Positions 35,207 through 47,826 of a DNA stretch of 64,000 nt are shown piece by piece. The notes beneath the pieces are model-generated. The model had not been told where the DNA came from and did not search any database. It saw nothing but the letters and a program-made list of their open reading frames with translations. A program made the position numbers and the translations under genes. The DNA is from Antedon mediterranea (Eukaryota > Echinodermata > Crinoidea > Comatulida > Antedonidae), in NCBI RefSeq assembly GCF_964355755.1, contig NC_092670.1, positions 1,699,001 through 1,763,000 on the forward strand, written 5' to 3'. Within the stretch, counting starts at the first letter, position 1. Every line of letters begins with the position of its first letter.

Positions 35207-35375
35207 TTAAACTGTAGTTAAAAGGTTGCTATTTAAACTGTAGTTCAAAGCTTGCTATTTAAACTGTAGTTTAAAGCTTGCTATTTAAACTGTAGTTCAA
35301 AGCTTGCTATTTAAACTGTAGTTCAAAGCTTGCTATTTAAACTGTAGTTCAAAGCTTGCTATTTAAACTGTAGTA
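35207..35375. repeat. 26-bp minisatellite, right part
   Basis: Six to seven units of the 26-bp repeat (AACTGTAGTTCAAAGCTTGC core) continue the array interrupted by the TTAA element. Confidence 0.92.
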
Positions 35376-38300
35376 TCAGAAAGAGAAAGGTAGACACTTT
35401 AATGAAGCAATTAAAAACAATGTACATCTTAATAAGTACCAATCAGACAGACAATAAGGTTGGGATACAATCGCAGGCCGCCGTCCGTATAACGAAGTGT
35501 TTTCTTCATACACAGTTGTTATACTTAGTCTGGCATTGCTTTCATTCGCGTCATCAGGTTTTTTTTTGGTCCAGAAAAAATGCTATACCTTGGTGACGTC
35601 AGTTCTGTTGTTGTCAGTGGGGGAAGAGTTTGCATTTAAACAGTCAAAATCTAGTTTTTGATGGTTAATATTTACTTTAAATGATAGGCCTAATATTCAG
35701 AATGGAAACACTACTTTTAGCCCTTATCGCTTGGTTATATATATAGATGTAGCTTATCTATTATGTACATCATTACAACAATACTAAGAAGATAGTAAAA
35801 TACTATACAAGTAAGTACAATCATGCAAGGCAGCCAAAGGGAGACATACGTACGGTTTTTGTAGAAAAGAATTATACAATAATGTGTAGGCATGTGATTT
35901 AATGTGTAGGCATGTGATTTAGAAAAAGTAGACTAATTCATGTACGTACAGCAGGAAAACAAACCCCATAGGCCTTGAATTGTTAAAGAAAATATAAACG
36001 TAATGAATTATACTTACAGATATCTACCCAAAATAAATTTAAAAAAAACAAAAATGATAATATATATCTACACTCTTTCATCAATTAAAAAAACAAGGAT
36101 TATTCGTGTGAGAGCATTTTAGCATTTGACGGTAGGCTAGAGGCATGTTGTACTACACATCGCTATTTAATTACGCAAACTATTGTATGTTAACGATGAA
36201 GATAGTTCAAAATGAGAGAAGGCAACCAAGCTTCCTGAAAATTAAGATGAAATAATCACCGAGAATTGGCTATTTTTAGTATTTTACATCAGCACATTTT
36301 CACCGTTTCACACATATTAGGCCTAATGATACCACGCACTTATTCCCACGGCACTCGCGATAAAAATCGCAAGAGTTGCTACTGAAATATAGAAATCTTA
36401 ATTGCATCTTTCACCTAACCAGGGGAATTGAAGGGCATAGACGACGTATTCACGGTGGCCGTTCGACGTCGTGCAATGATACACTGACGTTGCGGGAGCC
36501 ACGCACGTGCAGGAGGGCCCCACAAAGCAGCCAAGGGCAAATCGTATATTGTGTTAGATATGGATATCAACTTCTGTACGCGCGCATCAACTTGAGTTAA
36601 AGGGGTACTAAATATAGCCTATAATGTGACAACACTAAAACGTATTTAATAAAGGAGTGGAAAACCTCGAGGTGCTTTAGTGAAGTCATCATGTTACTAG
36701 TGGTTATAAAAAACGTCGAGTCTAACATGCAATACAAATCAAAGTCATTTCCAACCGTATGCACAAGATGACGTCACATAACGCCGTGAGTCGCGGTTAT
36801 GACGTCATGTTTTAAAGAACAAGTGGCGTGATATTGACGAAGGATTACTTCGATCAATGTTTCTTAATCGATGTGTTAAACATGATTTTTGTAATTTGCA
36901 GAAGGTCATGGAATTATATATACCAGGATTAAAATCACGTGATGGATGCTGAGAATTAGCTGAGAATTAGCGGATAGCCTCAACAGAGCTTGAGGTCTCC
37001 TCGAATCTTTCAAATTTTTCGCAGAGATTTGTTGTACTTTAAATGCTTCCCATGGTTGAAATAAAAAAAAAAACGTTTTAAAAAATTAGGGAGGAAAAAT
37101 GTTATAAAATAAAAAAAAAAATAAATCATGACATTTTATAAAACAATACAGTATATCTATGTTTTAGATTAGAAAACCAATTTTAAACTTGCGATAATTA
37201 ACAACCGTATAATCGGTGACAACATAAACTTGTTACGCGCGTGTACAAACTCCGTTCTGAAGAACTTGGTGAAAATATCGCCACTAGGGCGCGCTAGGGC
37301 AGGGCAGCATATAGGTCAAATATAAACTAGTCTTTCACGAAAATTGGCACTGAGCCAAGAAAATTTACTACATCGGAAGATAAACAAACCACCGGCAGGC
37401 TGAATTAATCACGTGTTGTAATTTATGAATGAAAATAGGAAGCGTAATTTGTCAATCCGGTTTCGATCTATAGTGGCGTGGTTCGCGGAATTAACAACTA
37501 TAGCTGTGCTGGTTGGCCACAAAACAAGGATTTCTTATTCTTATATGCCTCATATTCGTTAAAATAGTCACGCCACATTTTGGTGGTAATTTCTAGTTCA
37601 ATTAAACATTTTGTGGGATTACAATGTGTTTTAATGTAGGCCCTACCGGTAACACTCCTGTGAAATCTACATTTTTTTAAAACTTATATTATTATTACTA
37701 CACATTGATAGATTGAATAAATGGATAAATAAAAATCAAAATAAAAATACCGTAGGTGAGGGATAAAAGAGAAAAGAAGTGGCCTATACGTTGATCTTGA
37801 CCAGCCGCGCCCGTATTCTGATAAAAAGTTGTACTGTGTGTAGCGAGCGATAGACGACGCGCGCATTCAAATGGTGATGAAAAATTATAGTTTTTTGAGG
37901 CGCGCGGGTAAACTTTTGTATTCGGAATGCATAGGCCTAGGTATTATTCATTATTATTTTACGTGTTCAGCAAATATAAATAGCAAATAAGTGAGCTGCA
38001 CTATATAATTGTGGTGATTAAAATATTAAAATCATGTGATAGGCTATATCAGAGTAAATATTAATTTCCTAATCAAGAAAACATTTTGATTAATAACGAC
38101 AGGTCATCCGATGATAATCACGTGATCCAGCATGTATGGCGTGTTTTATCAATCATTGGTCAGTCCAACTTGCACGATTCTTATTTGATTACAATATCGT
38201 AATGATGTAGACGGAGATGTGGTTCGTGTTTGAATTCTCACAAAGAAGCCGCACGATGCGTTGTCACGCGTACATTGTCGCGCGCGTACCATGCTCTCAT

Positions 38301-39440
38301 GGGATATTATGCTAATGTACACCGGGCGGCATAGATATTGTATGAAGATGTACACGTGCAGAGGCGGTCATATCTCAACACCGCTCCTCACTAATAAATT
38401 TCAAATCAAGAAATTAATAGCTAGCATATGGTGAGTTTACGTAAAACAAATCAAAACATTTTTGGCCATGGTTCAACGAACGAATAAACTGAAGGGATCG
38501 TGGCGCATTTCTTTAAAGTCACGGAGAAATAGAAATTATGAATATTTATATCAGTAAATTTACGTTCAAAATTGATCAGCACGCAAGTGAGGTTTGCACA
38601 CGACACTCGCCTTGGTAATCGATTATCGTCTTAGGACATTGATTACCTCACAGTTATCATAGGCGGGTCCAGCGGGGTGGGGGCAGCCCGATCGGTCCTC
38701 CCCTAAATCAAAACAAATTACAATACAAAATAGGACATTAGTAGGCATAAGTTCACCCCATCATAATATTGTTCGGCCCTTCGGCAAACTTTATTATTTT
38801 AATAGGCATTAGGCCTATACAAACTAAAATATTGGTGGATTTTCTACCCCTTGTTATTCATGTTATCCTAAAGTTAAGTACAGTACAAAATCCTAAATCA
38901 CGTTTTAAATATGAAAACAAAACCAGGTGCTAGAGAAATTAACAATGAAAGGTGATATTAGAAGTCAGAGTGAACGTGAGCGTCGAGAGTTAGGTGCGTG
39001 GGTTACGTTATTTATTGATGTACATAACGAGTCAGTTTTACGTAATGGTTGTAAATCAAACTCGTACCACTGGATAACAACAATTTTCGCATGATGCGAG
39101 TGAAAAGTTCGAACTCATCTAAATTTCATGAACATATTAATTTTGGTGAATTTAGCTAACTCTGTACTATATGAATATGGTTTCCACTGGCTCATATTAC
39201 CGCAGCCAAACATTAACCGTTAAAAATTAATTAATTAAAATTAACCGATAAAGTTCCTGTGGAACGGGGTTAACCGATTCTACTCGAAAAAGAATTAACT
39301 GATAATTATCTCATTCAATTTATTTTTTAACGTTTGACCTAAAGGACAAATTGTTGCGTTGTGATTGGGCACTTGATTATGCGAGCCTTAAAAAAATAAG
39401 TATCTCTGATTGGTTAAACCATGGTTAAATATTAATCGAT
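35376..39440. other. Intergenic stretch
   Basis: No gene is recognised. A 21-bp unit repeated twice (GTGTAGGCATGTGATTTAAT) lies at about 35882-35923. The region around 36420-36560 is GC-richer than its surroundings but has no supported reading frame. TAGGCCTA palindromes are scattered throughout. Confidence 0.4.
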
Positions 39441-40256
39441 AATTGTCGTTATGGCTGCGGAAACACGGAACGGCACACGGCGTACGCGCAACACAAGTGA
39501 GTTGACCAATCACGAGTGACAGTTCGAATTATCCATCGATTGGTAAACATAATACTTTGCGTTTATTGGGTAGAGTGACATGTTTAACGCAACGACGTAC
39601 GCACAACATATTGTATAATTTTTATTTTATATTTTTTTATTTATATGATTTAAACTTAACTTTGGAATTTTGGTATTATTTTAAGATGGTATTTTCATTG
39701 CTTGTGAAACTGGGTGAGTGGGGAACACAGGCTTTAAGTCATAGTGATTAGGTACGTTCGCTTTTGTGTCCCCTGCCAGCTCACTCAGTTGGTTCTATTG
39801 TTTTTTTGTATACGTGTTCTTCGTGTATTTTATATTTGGCAATAAAAGAATAAGAATAAGAATAAGAATTTTACCAAAAAAAGTATCATCCACCACTTAC
39901 AAAATGAACTAAATAACGGACAGGCCTACGTCGGTCAAATGACGACTTAAATCATCCCGCATTAACGGATCTAAAATTATGATTCTGATTGTCATCCAAC
40001 GAAAATCCATCGGGATTAAGAAGTACGGTTAGCAACCTGTACAGAGGCGAATGAACCAATCTCCACTGCCTGCTGTATTTGTTTTTAAAGCAGAGATGCG
40101 TTTAAGGCCTGGGCCTATAAATAGCGGTGTGACATATTGATTGAACTTGAACTTGAACATCTGGAAGGCGTTGCCAAGGTCTTTTATGAACTTTGTTCAC
40201 ACAATGTTTACAGAAAACAAGAAACTCGCTTGTAATGCTAAATGACAATGTTTTTA
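39441..40256. other. Intergenic stretch with MITE fragment
   Basis: 39470-39545 holds a one-sided fragment of the GGTTCCCACT MITE family (GAGTTGACCAATCACGAGTG). A short AAGAAT repeat occurs near 39847-39868. No gene is seen. Confidence 0.45.
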
Positions 40257-40423
40257 ATTGGTTCCCACTTTGACGCAACGACGCAAGGACGTAAAGGGCA
40301 CCGCAAGTAGATTGACCAATCATCGCGACGCGTCGACAGAATCATCCGAACAGGCTCTTGTGATTGGTCAACTCGCTTGCGTTGCGCATACGTTGTTGCG
40401 TTCAAGTGGGAACCAAGGTTTAG
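40257..40423. mobile_element. MITE, GGTTCCCACT family
   Basis: Both ends are present: TTGGTTCCCACTTTGACGC at the left and GTTCAAGTGGGAACCAAGG at the right. TTA lies next to each end. The interior has no coding capacity and holds the family's ATTGACCAATC and GATTGGTCAACTC inverted blocks. Confidence 0.85.
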
Positions 40424-41140
40424 TTATTAAGAAGTAATCATTATCAACACAATTACTCCATTTAGGTTAAGGTACGTCTTCTCAAGATTTTTCTCCCGAG
40501 GGTCTGTATTTGCCGCATTCTTCGTATACAATGCCTAATTACTTGCTAATTGTGCTACTGGCGCCTTTTAAAGCCTGTTTTTAACTTGGCGAAATTAGTC
40601 GCGGCTGGTATCGAAAGCTTTTTATGTGCATGCGCACGTACGTACCATATCATAATATTTGTGACGGGAAACGACAAAAAAACATGCGAGCACGTACTCA
40701 TGATTTTTTTTAATTTTTTTTTTTGGAGGGAAATCGTAAAATTTGCAATGCAGCTAATAATAATAATAATAATAATAATAATTGATCACAGATCATGATG
40801 ACATCAGCCTTGAACTAGTCTTGATGACCCTAGCAAGCAGAATCTTGATTCCAAGCCAAATATCTATAATCAATGCACTAAGCAAAGGTTTGCCAATATC
40901 TTTAACACAATTAGAAACTAATCCTAGAAAATCCGATTTTTTGACCTTAACGATGACCTTTGGGACCGCGTACATTACCTTACTAATGATACCGTATTTA
41001 AAAACGTTTAGGGTAAAAGGCTGTTATAGGTTCACAACAAACATGGAGGTGATGATTCAAATTTGTCATTTTGATAGAAGATAGTATCCAGGGCAACACA
41101 TTTTCATAATAAACAAGTTACTGTGGTGGTGTTCGTGTGA
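40424..41140. other. Intergenic stretch with AAT tail
   Basis: An AAT microsatellite (40757-40783) adjoins an open stretch (40793-41084) that may be the 3' end of an interspersed repeat on the minus strand. I cannot assign a family. Confidence 0.3.
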
Positions 41141-41253
41141 CTGATGCTGGGTGTTGGTTCAAGTCCGCGATGACCGGGTGTTGGTTCGATACCGCGATGA
41201 CCGGGTGTTTGTTCGAGACCGCGATGACGGGTGTTGGTTAGAGTCCGCGATGA
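41141..41253. repeat. 27-bp minisatellite, four copies
   Basis: Four diverged units of about 27 bp share GATGACCGGGTGTTGGTTCG and end in CCGC. Confidence 0.88.
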
Positions 41254-42599
41254 CCGATCGATTTCAATAGTGTGTTTCAAGTGATTGCCAATTCGGAGTT
41301 TGCTCGAGTTTGAAAACTTCAACTGGTTTACACTAGCAAAATTGGTAAATAAAAGTGTTTACAAACCAATGTTTAAGTTTGTGTGGACAAGGCTTAAGAA
41401 AACATTTAAAACATATACAAGACAAAATATTGTAATATTTACGGTAAAATACCGAATTAATATGCTCTCTTGGAACATTAACCTATGGACACAGATATCC
41501 AAGAATTCGTAGTCGAACACCAGAGTATCAATTTTGTTGACTATGTCTCCTCCCCACCTCCCTCCTTTATATCGATATAGGAGCGCGTCAGTGGTAGTCA
41601 TAGCAACAATTAGTATGTTGATATCAGAAGAGACAGACAATAAAATCAATAGCGAAATATTGTCGTAATACTGTACATGTTTTGTGGATGATGAACTTTA
41701 AAATTTACACTGTAATTGCAGATAATCATGGCCGCCTCCTACGTATTTCTTTAACATCCAATCTTGTACAGGCGTTCAGTATTTAATTAACGGTTTAATC
41801 AACGAACGCAGTTTTCTGAAATATGAAACACACAATATGACGTACAAGAGAAGAAATCAAACGAAAGATTTTTTCTCATGAAATTTGCAACAGTCAAAAA
41901 AAAATTGCCACTTCTCAAAAAACTGGACACGAAGTAGGCCTACGTCTGGAAACGTAAAATTGGAATAAATACGAATTCGAGAAACAAATTCATTCCATCG
42001 TACGTTTGCTCACAGAAATACCGGCGGTATTCTTGTTTAATTTTCCCTAAAAAATATAAGCAGAAAACAATGCAAATTTGCTATTCATGAATTTATGAGG
42101 CGCTAACCTTATTTTACAGTCTGTTGCAGACGGTAATTTGAACAAAAGCGGACGTTACATAAACTCGTGGGCTGTCCTGGTTCAATTCACGTATAAAGTT
42201 CATACGCAAAAAGTTAATGGGGTTAACATTTCTACAGACTGCAAATTTAAAAAAAAAAGGAATTTGCATCAACAACAACGTAATGATGAGAGCCATGGGA
42301 ATGGACTCTCCCTAGGCCTGGTGCTTCCCCACCACGTGATGGCTGCCTAAAGCTACAGCTGGTGTCTCGTGTTGAACCTTACCCTATTCATAGAGATATT
42401 ATATAATGATCTCTATGTCCTACTACATAGACAGGTCACCCAATGCCTATTACAAATTGAGAGGGGTGCAGTGTTATCATACCTCAAATGTTTCCAATAC
42501 TATTACAAGCCTGGGGACACAAGGTGACGTGATATAAAGAGGTGGTTCGATCTTTCTATTTTCTACTCTGGTGTCCCCTACCACTAAACACGATGTTGG
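41254..42599. other. Intergenic stretch
   Basis: No gene is seen. A short palindromic block CATAGAGATATTATATAATG...ATCTCTATG (42388-42418) has a relative at 13743-13777 upstream of CPSF4 exon 2 and may be a very small transposon. Confidence 0.35.
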
Positions 42600-42900
42600 A
42601 GTCATCGGACGCGCAATTGTGTACGGTACTGTCGACTATCCCAACCAAGAACACGTTAGACATACTTTTGTTGACCGGTCATTTTCTTGCACAGCTCCAT
42701 CCTTAGGGAATACTCTTCTCTACAATCAATCAAGAATGCCAATTCTATTGACATCTTCAAACAATTGTTGAAAAGCCATCTCTATCGCATAGCATATGAA
42801 ATGACGTAATTTCCAACTTGTTTCGAGCCTTGTGGTCGTAGCGCTTTAGAGAAAATGTATTTTGTTTAAGCGCTATACAAAAGACTATTATTATTATTTA
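42600..42900 (+). pseudogene. LINE (CR1/L2-like) C-terminus and 3' tail
   Basis: The sequence encodes RSFSCTAPSLGN, then after frame breaks SIDIFKQLLKSHLYRIAYEM. This is the usual end of CR1/L2 ORF2, just after the reverse transcriptase. It is followed by GCGCTTTAGAGAAAA, AAGCGCTATACAAA and an ATT microsatellite, the typical terminal structure. It is 5'-truncated and dead. Confidence 0.75.
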
Positions 42901-43259
42901 CAAAACCGTCCGTCTCTACGTTCCGACAATAACACTATCGAGACACGCGTCCGTACATTAGGGAAAACATGCATACATGTGTTATTAGCGTGTGTACTAC
43001 TGTATTATTCAAAAGACTTGAAAAGTTGGCAAATTCTAAAATAAAAATTTTTGAATAAAATCAATGTAAACGCGGAACTGTCCTTTAAATGTCTTAGTAA
43101 TAAATGTATCCTATTAATACACAAGATATCATTACAATCACGAACACTAAAAACAAATTCATCTGCATATTAAAAGCATAACAGCTCCATTCAACAGGGT
43201 AATCCTACCAGAAATATTGGGATTATTTTTATCAAGAACTTCTAAGTGAATGGTTTAGC
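42901..43259. other. Intergenic stretch
   Basis: Nothing recognised between the LINE tail and the 22-bp array. Confidence 0.35.
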
Positions 43260-43589
43260 AAACAGGCCTATCTTTAGGCACAAACAGGCCTATCTTTAGG
43301 CACAAACAGGCCAATCTTTAGGCACAAACAGGCCTATCTTTAGGCACAAACAGGCCTATCTTTAGGCACAAACAGGCCTATCTTTAGGCACAAACAGGCC
43401 TATCTTTAGGCACAAACAGGCCAATCTTTAGGCACAAACAGGCCTATCTTTAGGCACAAACAGGCCTATCTTTAGGCACAAACAGGCCTATCTTTAGGCA
43501 CAAACAGGCCTATCTTTAGGCACAAACAGGCCTATCTTTAGGCACAAACAGGCCTATCTTTAGGCACAAACAGGCCTATCTTTAGGCAC
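43260..43589. repeat. 15-copy, 22-bp minisatellite
   Basis: Exactly 15 units of AAACAGGCCTATCTTTAGGC plus AC. Units 3 and 8 carry GGCCAATC instead of GGCCTATC. Each unit contains an AGGCCTA core related to the window-wide palindrome. Confidence 0.97.
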
Positions 43590-43682
43590 AATTTCTGAGA
43601 AAGTTTGTGTAAAACTATTATTAATAACACATGGCCTTTTGTATCCAATTTATGCAAGTAAAGTAGCTAGATCACGCCTTTA

Positions 43683-43794
43683 AGCTTGGTTTCCAATTTG
43701 GACCAATCACGACGCGAACGTCCAAACTGTCGCTTGTTATTGGGTTAGCTCACCTGCGTTGCGCGTACGTCTGCGTCTACGTGAGAACCACGCT
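43683..43794. mobile_element. MITE, GGTTCCCACT family (short copy)
   Basis: AGCTTGGTTTCC at the left and GAGAACCACGCT at the right, directly flanked by TTA on both sides (43680-43682 and 43795-43797). The interior is shortened. Confidence 0.85.
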
Positions 43795-44864
43795 TTAGAT
43801 GATGTGGTATTAGACCATCTTGCTATATTGATTGCTTTTAACATTCCACTCCCTTTAACCCATTTTTTTCATATTTTGTTCCTAGATAACATTTTAAACA
43901 AATAATTATTTTGGGTATGCCTACTGGAGATTAAAAGTAAGGTAAACGATTGTTTGGTCCCAAAGAAATATCACCCCAAATAAAACTTCACAGTCTATAA
44001 AAATTAAAAATATATATGTATAATTTCAATTGCATTTAATTCACTATACAGTATTCTCTAAATGGCTAATTCAACAAAAATTCATTCATTTAATATAAAC
44101 ATTTACCCTAGCATGTGACGAATGTTAATATTAGAAAAACCTTTGTAATGTATATTATAACATTAACAAGAAATTGATGGATTAAAAAAAATAATAATTT
44201 ATAATACTGTAGTATAATAATGTTATTTTAGAGTAGAGAAATCATTCTGCACCAGCTCAGAGAGAGCATGCTCAGAGAGAGCATGCTCAGAATAATTGAT
44301 AGACTCAATATATATGTTGCTATTATCATTATATACTGTATGTATACATTGACAACATTAGAACATTCATATTAAAGAAACTATTCAAATGACAAAATGA
44401 AATATTGTTTAGAATTAAAGTCAGAGGTGTTGCTTGCCACTAGGGGGCGACATTCTGGTTTCATTGGAGGTAAACACCAATAACCTTCTTGGAAGACTAA
44501 ACTGAAAGATAAATATTTTAAACTTTCACTAGCATGCAAAACTCGCTCTCAATGTATGGCTAGCAAAACTTTAAATTCAAGAAGACAAGGTTATGTGCAT
44601 TGGAAGGATCCCTCATCCACGAGTCTTGGATCCGCTGCCAATGATGTGTCTTCTTTTGCAACATGTCACAAAAGTTCAACCTGATGCATACCTGGAATAG
44701 CTATCAATAGCTATCTATTTAATTCATGTTCGCTGCTAACATCAACTGACCCCACTCTTTGTAATTTGAAAGACAGCTAACTTTGGCACTTTTCCATCTT
44801 CATACCCTTAAAATGAAGAACAATATTTTCTGCACTTTTTTTTCCAATTTACGTCAACTTACTG
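43795..44864. other. 3' flank of the RRM gene
   Basis: This probably includes the 3' UTR of the minus-strand RRM gene. A 17-bp unit repeated twice (AGAGAGCATGCTCAG) lies at about 44262-44290. No further exon could be supported. Confidence 0.35.
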
Positions 44865-46886
44865 TTAAAACACATGTGCAAAATGTGGTGCAAAATCGTT
44901 AAGAACTCTACCTGAGGAACCACAATATTTGCTCAAGACATTTCTACATTCTCAGTTCAAACTTCAGTCATTGATCGAACTAGACAACCTCAAGAAGAGA
45001 CTTGCACTCAACAGCTGTGCCATTGACAGTACAAAGCCTTATCTCTATTTTTACTTACTTTGAATCTTATTTAAAATATTCTTACCTGGAAACGGCGATT
45101 CCTCGTCATGGAGACAGGATATTGCCCACTTGCATGCTTTCTCACAATCAATGCTAAAAATATACACAATTAATCTGGTTTATTGAACTAAAAATTAATT
45201 AATTAATTAAAAATATCTTTAAAAAAATGTTAGATTTTAAAATATTTGTCACCGTAAATAACCATGAATTTTAAGAGAACTTACGTTACGATAGCCATGG
45301 AATTGTTTTCTGCGCCATGAAAAACTTGACATTCGTTAATAGCACCATAAGTAGACAACGCCCCCACAAGGTCAGCTTCACTCAAAGTAGAAGGAATGTT
45401 TTGAACACAGAGCTGAAACTTTTCCTGAAGAAATAAGTTATTTTTATTGGTGTTATTATTACCAATCAATCAATCAGCATTTTTGGCAAAACATAACTTG
45501 AAAAAGGTTGACAAGTCAGGCTAGGAAACTGATAAAGTCTCATTTATTAGACAGGTGATCTCAAATTAAAACGCTTTCTAAAATTTCATATTTTATTGTT
45601 TAATTCTGAAGAGAATGTAGGTATAACAGAGAAATATGTATAAATAAAAACATAATATAAAAAACATATACCATTAAGAACATTCAGAATTGAATAAATT
45701 GGGTGTACAGTTTAATCAAAACAAAAAGGGGAAGTGCAGTAGATGACTAGCGGGGAGGGGGAATTGAGACAAAAAACAACAACCAACCTGTGGTTTACTT
45801 TTGTCAATAGATACTTCTCTTTCAGCATCACCATGACAACCATCATCACTTGCACTATCCACACTTGCACCTAACAACTTCCCAATGGATTTAAAATCAA
45901 CAACATCTTCGGTACTTTTGTATTTTAAATCCAGAACATCTTTTGTAGTTTTTGATTTTAAATCTTTTACATGCTCAGCTTCTGTTGCCGTGGAGTCAAT
46001 CGATGGCAATTCCGTTGAGTGTTTTGATGAAGCAACACTGATGTCTGCAGTCATGGAACTTTGTGACGAATGTGATGATGAAAAATTGCCAGTCTTTTCT
46101 GCGTTGCGTAACTTGGCAATGTGCCAATCAAAATATGCTGCATCGTATCTAGAATTATATGATTTAGCATCGTACACATACTTCCTAGCATCCTCGTTAG
46201 TTGAGCAAGAATTATTTTTTATTTTGACCTCTACTTGTGAATCGCCATTTTTCTTTGAGTTGCCAGACTAAAAAACAAACAGAAAAATATTGAAAAATAT
46301 GATGCTTACTGCATATTGGTCGATCTACCTTATTCTGTCATGGAAGACATAGCAGGAGTTAATGAGTCACCAATGTATTTTTGCATTTAATTAACCAAAA
46401 GTGCTCCGGGTCTAGTATAAAACCGAAAATCACACTATTGGTATGTTTTTCAACAAAGATAAATCACACACAAAATATCGGGAAACTTCCATTATTATTG
46501 TGAGACTTAGACTTGGTCTGCTGATGGGCATATCAAGTTTGTATTAAGCTCTGCCTACACTATCAAACTATATGTTACAAAAACATGTAATGTGCCCAAA
46601 TATAGTAGCAATATGCCCAAATATGGTAGTGATAGGACATCATCATGCTCATATATGGGCACATCACATAAAGTTTGATAGTGTAGACAGAGCTTTAGTT
46701 ATGCTTAGAAATGTACAGTACCTCAGTTTTTGCTTTGTTTATTAGAAATTTTGGTAGCCGTATTGTTCGCGGATCAACTGGTATTTGTTTTCCGCGCCCA
46801 AGCCCCTTCACAAACTGCGGAGGTGTAGCCACATTGGAAAGGTGATCGTCATAGCTATGGAATATACCTACATCACCATCAACCAT
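44865..46886 (-). CDS. RRM protein of unknown function
   Basis: Exons 46722-46886, 45788-46267, 45285-45424, 45086-45153 and probably 44865-44911 join in phase to 299 residues. The N-terminal part (residues 1-215) is charged and Ser-rich, with YDAAYFDWHIAKLRNAE in the middle and no domain I recognise. Residues about 217-297 form a single RNA-recognition motif: beta-1 FQLCVQNIP, helix SEADLVGALSTYG, beta-3 NSMAIVTID, then helix CEKACKWAISCL. The RNP aromatic residues are largely missing, so RNA binding is uncertain. The last exon, ending APHFAHVF and a stop, is the least sure. A non-coding first exon (donor at 47629) splices to a clear acceptor (TTTTTTTTTCAG) before 46932. The gene is head to head with COX19. 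Confidence 0.75.
46557..46694. mobile_element. MITE, AGCTCTGTCTACACTATC family, in RRM gene intron 1
   Basis: AGCTCTGCCTACACTATCAA at the left and TTGATAGTGTAGACAGAGCT at the right are inverted repeats. The element is 138 bp and is flanked by TTA on both sides (46554-46556, 46695-46697). A second, one-ended copy lies at about 52802-52920. Confidence 0.9.
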
Positions 46887-47628
46887 TTTATTTTATTAGA
46901 ATTTGTGTTGTCAGATTATCTCTTCTGGTCTGAAAAAAAAAACAAAATGATTAAAGATTATAATACTAGGCCTAGTAATAAAATCCTCCATGGCAGCTAT
47001 GTTAATTTAATTTCATTATTTATTCAGTCTATTTCAGTATAATATAATAACAAAAAAACTGTAGTGATAGATATTTGGTATGAACAACACAAACTCTTCA
47101 CCAGTTATGGAGAAAATGGCAAAAGGCTTCCTACTGGGTGGAGTTACCAGATAGGCCTAGCTCTAGTCTATGTGGTATATTGTTTTGACAACTTTTTTAA
47201 CTCACAACATTCAGGCCTAGGCCCTATTCAGTTCATCTTTATTTATTTATGTTTTGGACTGAATGATACGGTATCTCTATCTATCCAAATCTAGGACTAG
47301 GAGTAGCCTAGTAGGCTAGGCCTGTTTGAGGTCACTGTTGAGGTGTGACTGGACGCACGATTTGAGAGCGAGGCCTACTTTTTGAATTTTGTAGTAGGAG
47401 GCTAGGCTAGACTTAGAGAGGCTAGGCTAGGCCTAGGCCTAGACCTATTTATTAAAAAAAATTTTTTAGTTAGTTAGTTAGTAGGCAACTAACTAGCCTA
47501 CTAGCTAGGCCTAGCTAGTTAGGCTAGTATAACAAAGAAGAGAGGTGGTAGGGGTCTAGCCAGTGGCAAGATTATGTCGTATCCTGTTTGGTGTAGTAGT
47601 AGCAGAATTTTTTTTTTCTTACCTAAGA

Positions 47629-47776
47629 AGACGACCACTGGCACTGACCGACGATTTTTGGCAGAAAGTAAAAGAAATTGAAGATTCGGGTCGATTCGTC
47701 CCATCCAATACCGCCACCACGTGCTCATAATGTTATGCATGAGTGATTCTGAGGTCAAAGTTAACTGTATCATCAA
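47629..47776 (-). other. Untranslated first exon of the RRM gene
   Basis: The minus strand has a donor TTCTTAG|GTAAGAAA at 47629 after a stretch that could be read from an upstream ATG. All three frames through the downstream splice junction close before the ATG at 46886, so the exon is called 5' UTR. It starts close to 47776-47800. Confidence 0.6.
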
Positions 47777-47826
47777 TATTGCTCTTAAAAAAAAATAAAC
47801 AAATACAGTACTGTAACACTCTGATT
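47777..47826. promoter_or_regulatory. Shared promoter between the RRM gene and COX19
   Basis: Only about 50 bp separate the minus-strand first exon and the COX19 start codon, so both genes must use one bidirectional promoter region. No TATA box is apparent. Confidence 0.5.

Noticed and set aside
44880-45060. Plus-strand open frame reading PEEPQYLLKTFLHSQFKLQS
   Set aside because: It overlaps the minus-strand RRM gene intron and last exon, has a stop just upstream and no start or splice support. It may be an old fragment, but nothing identifies it.
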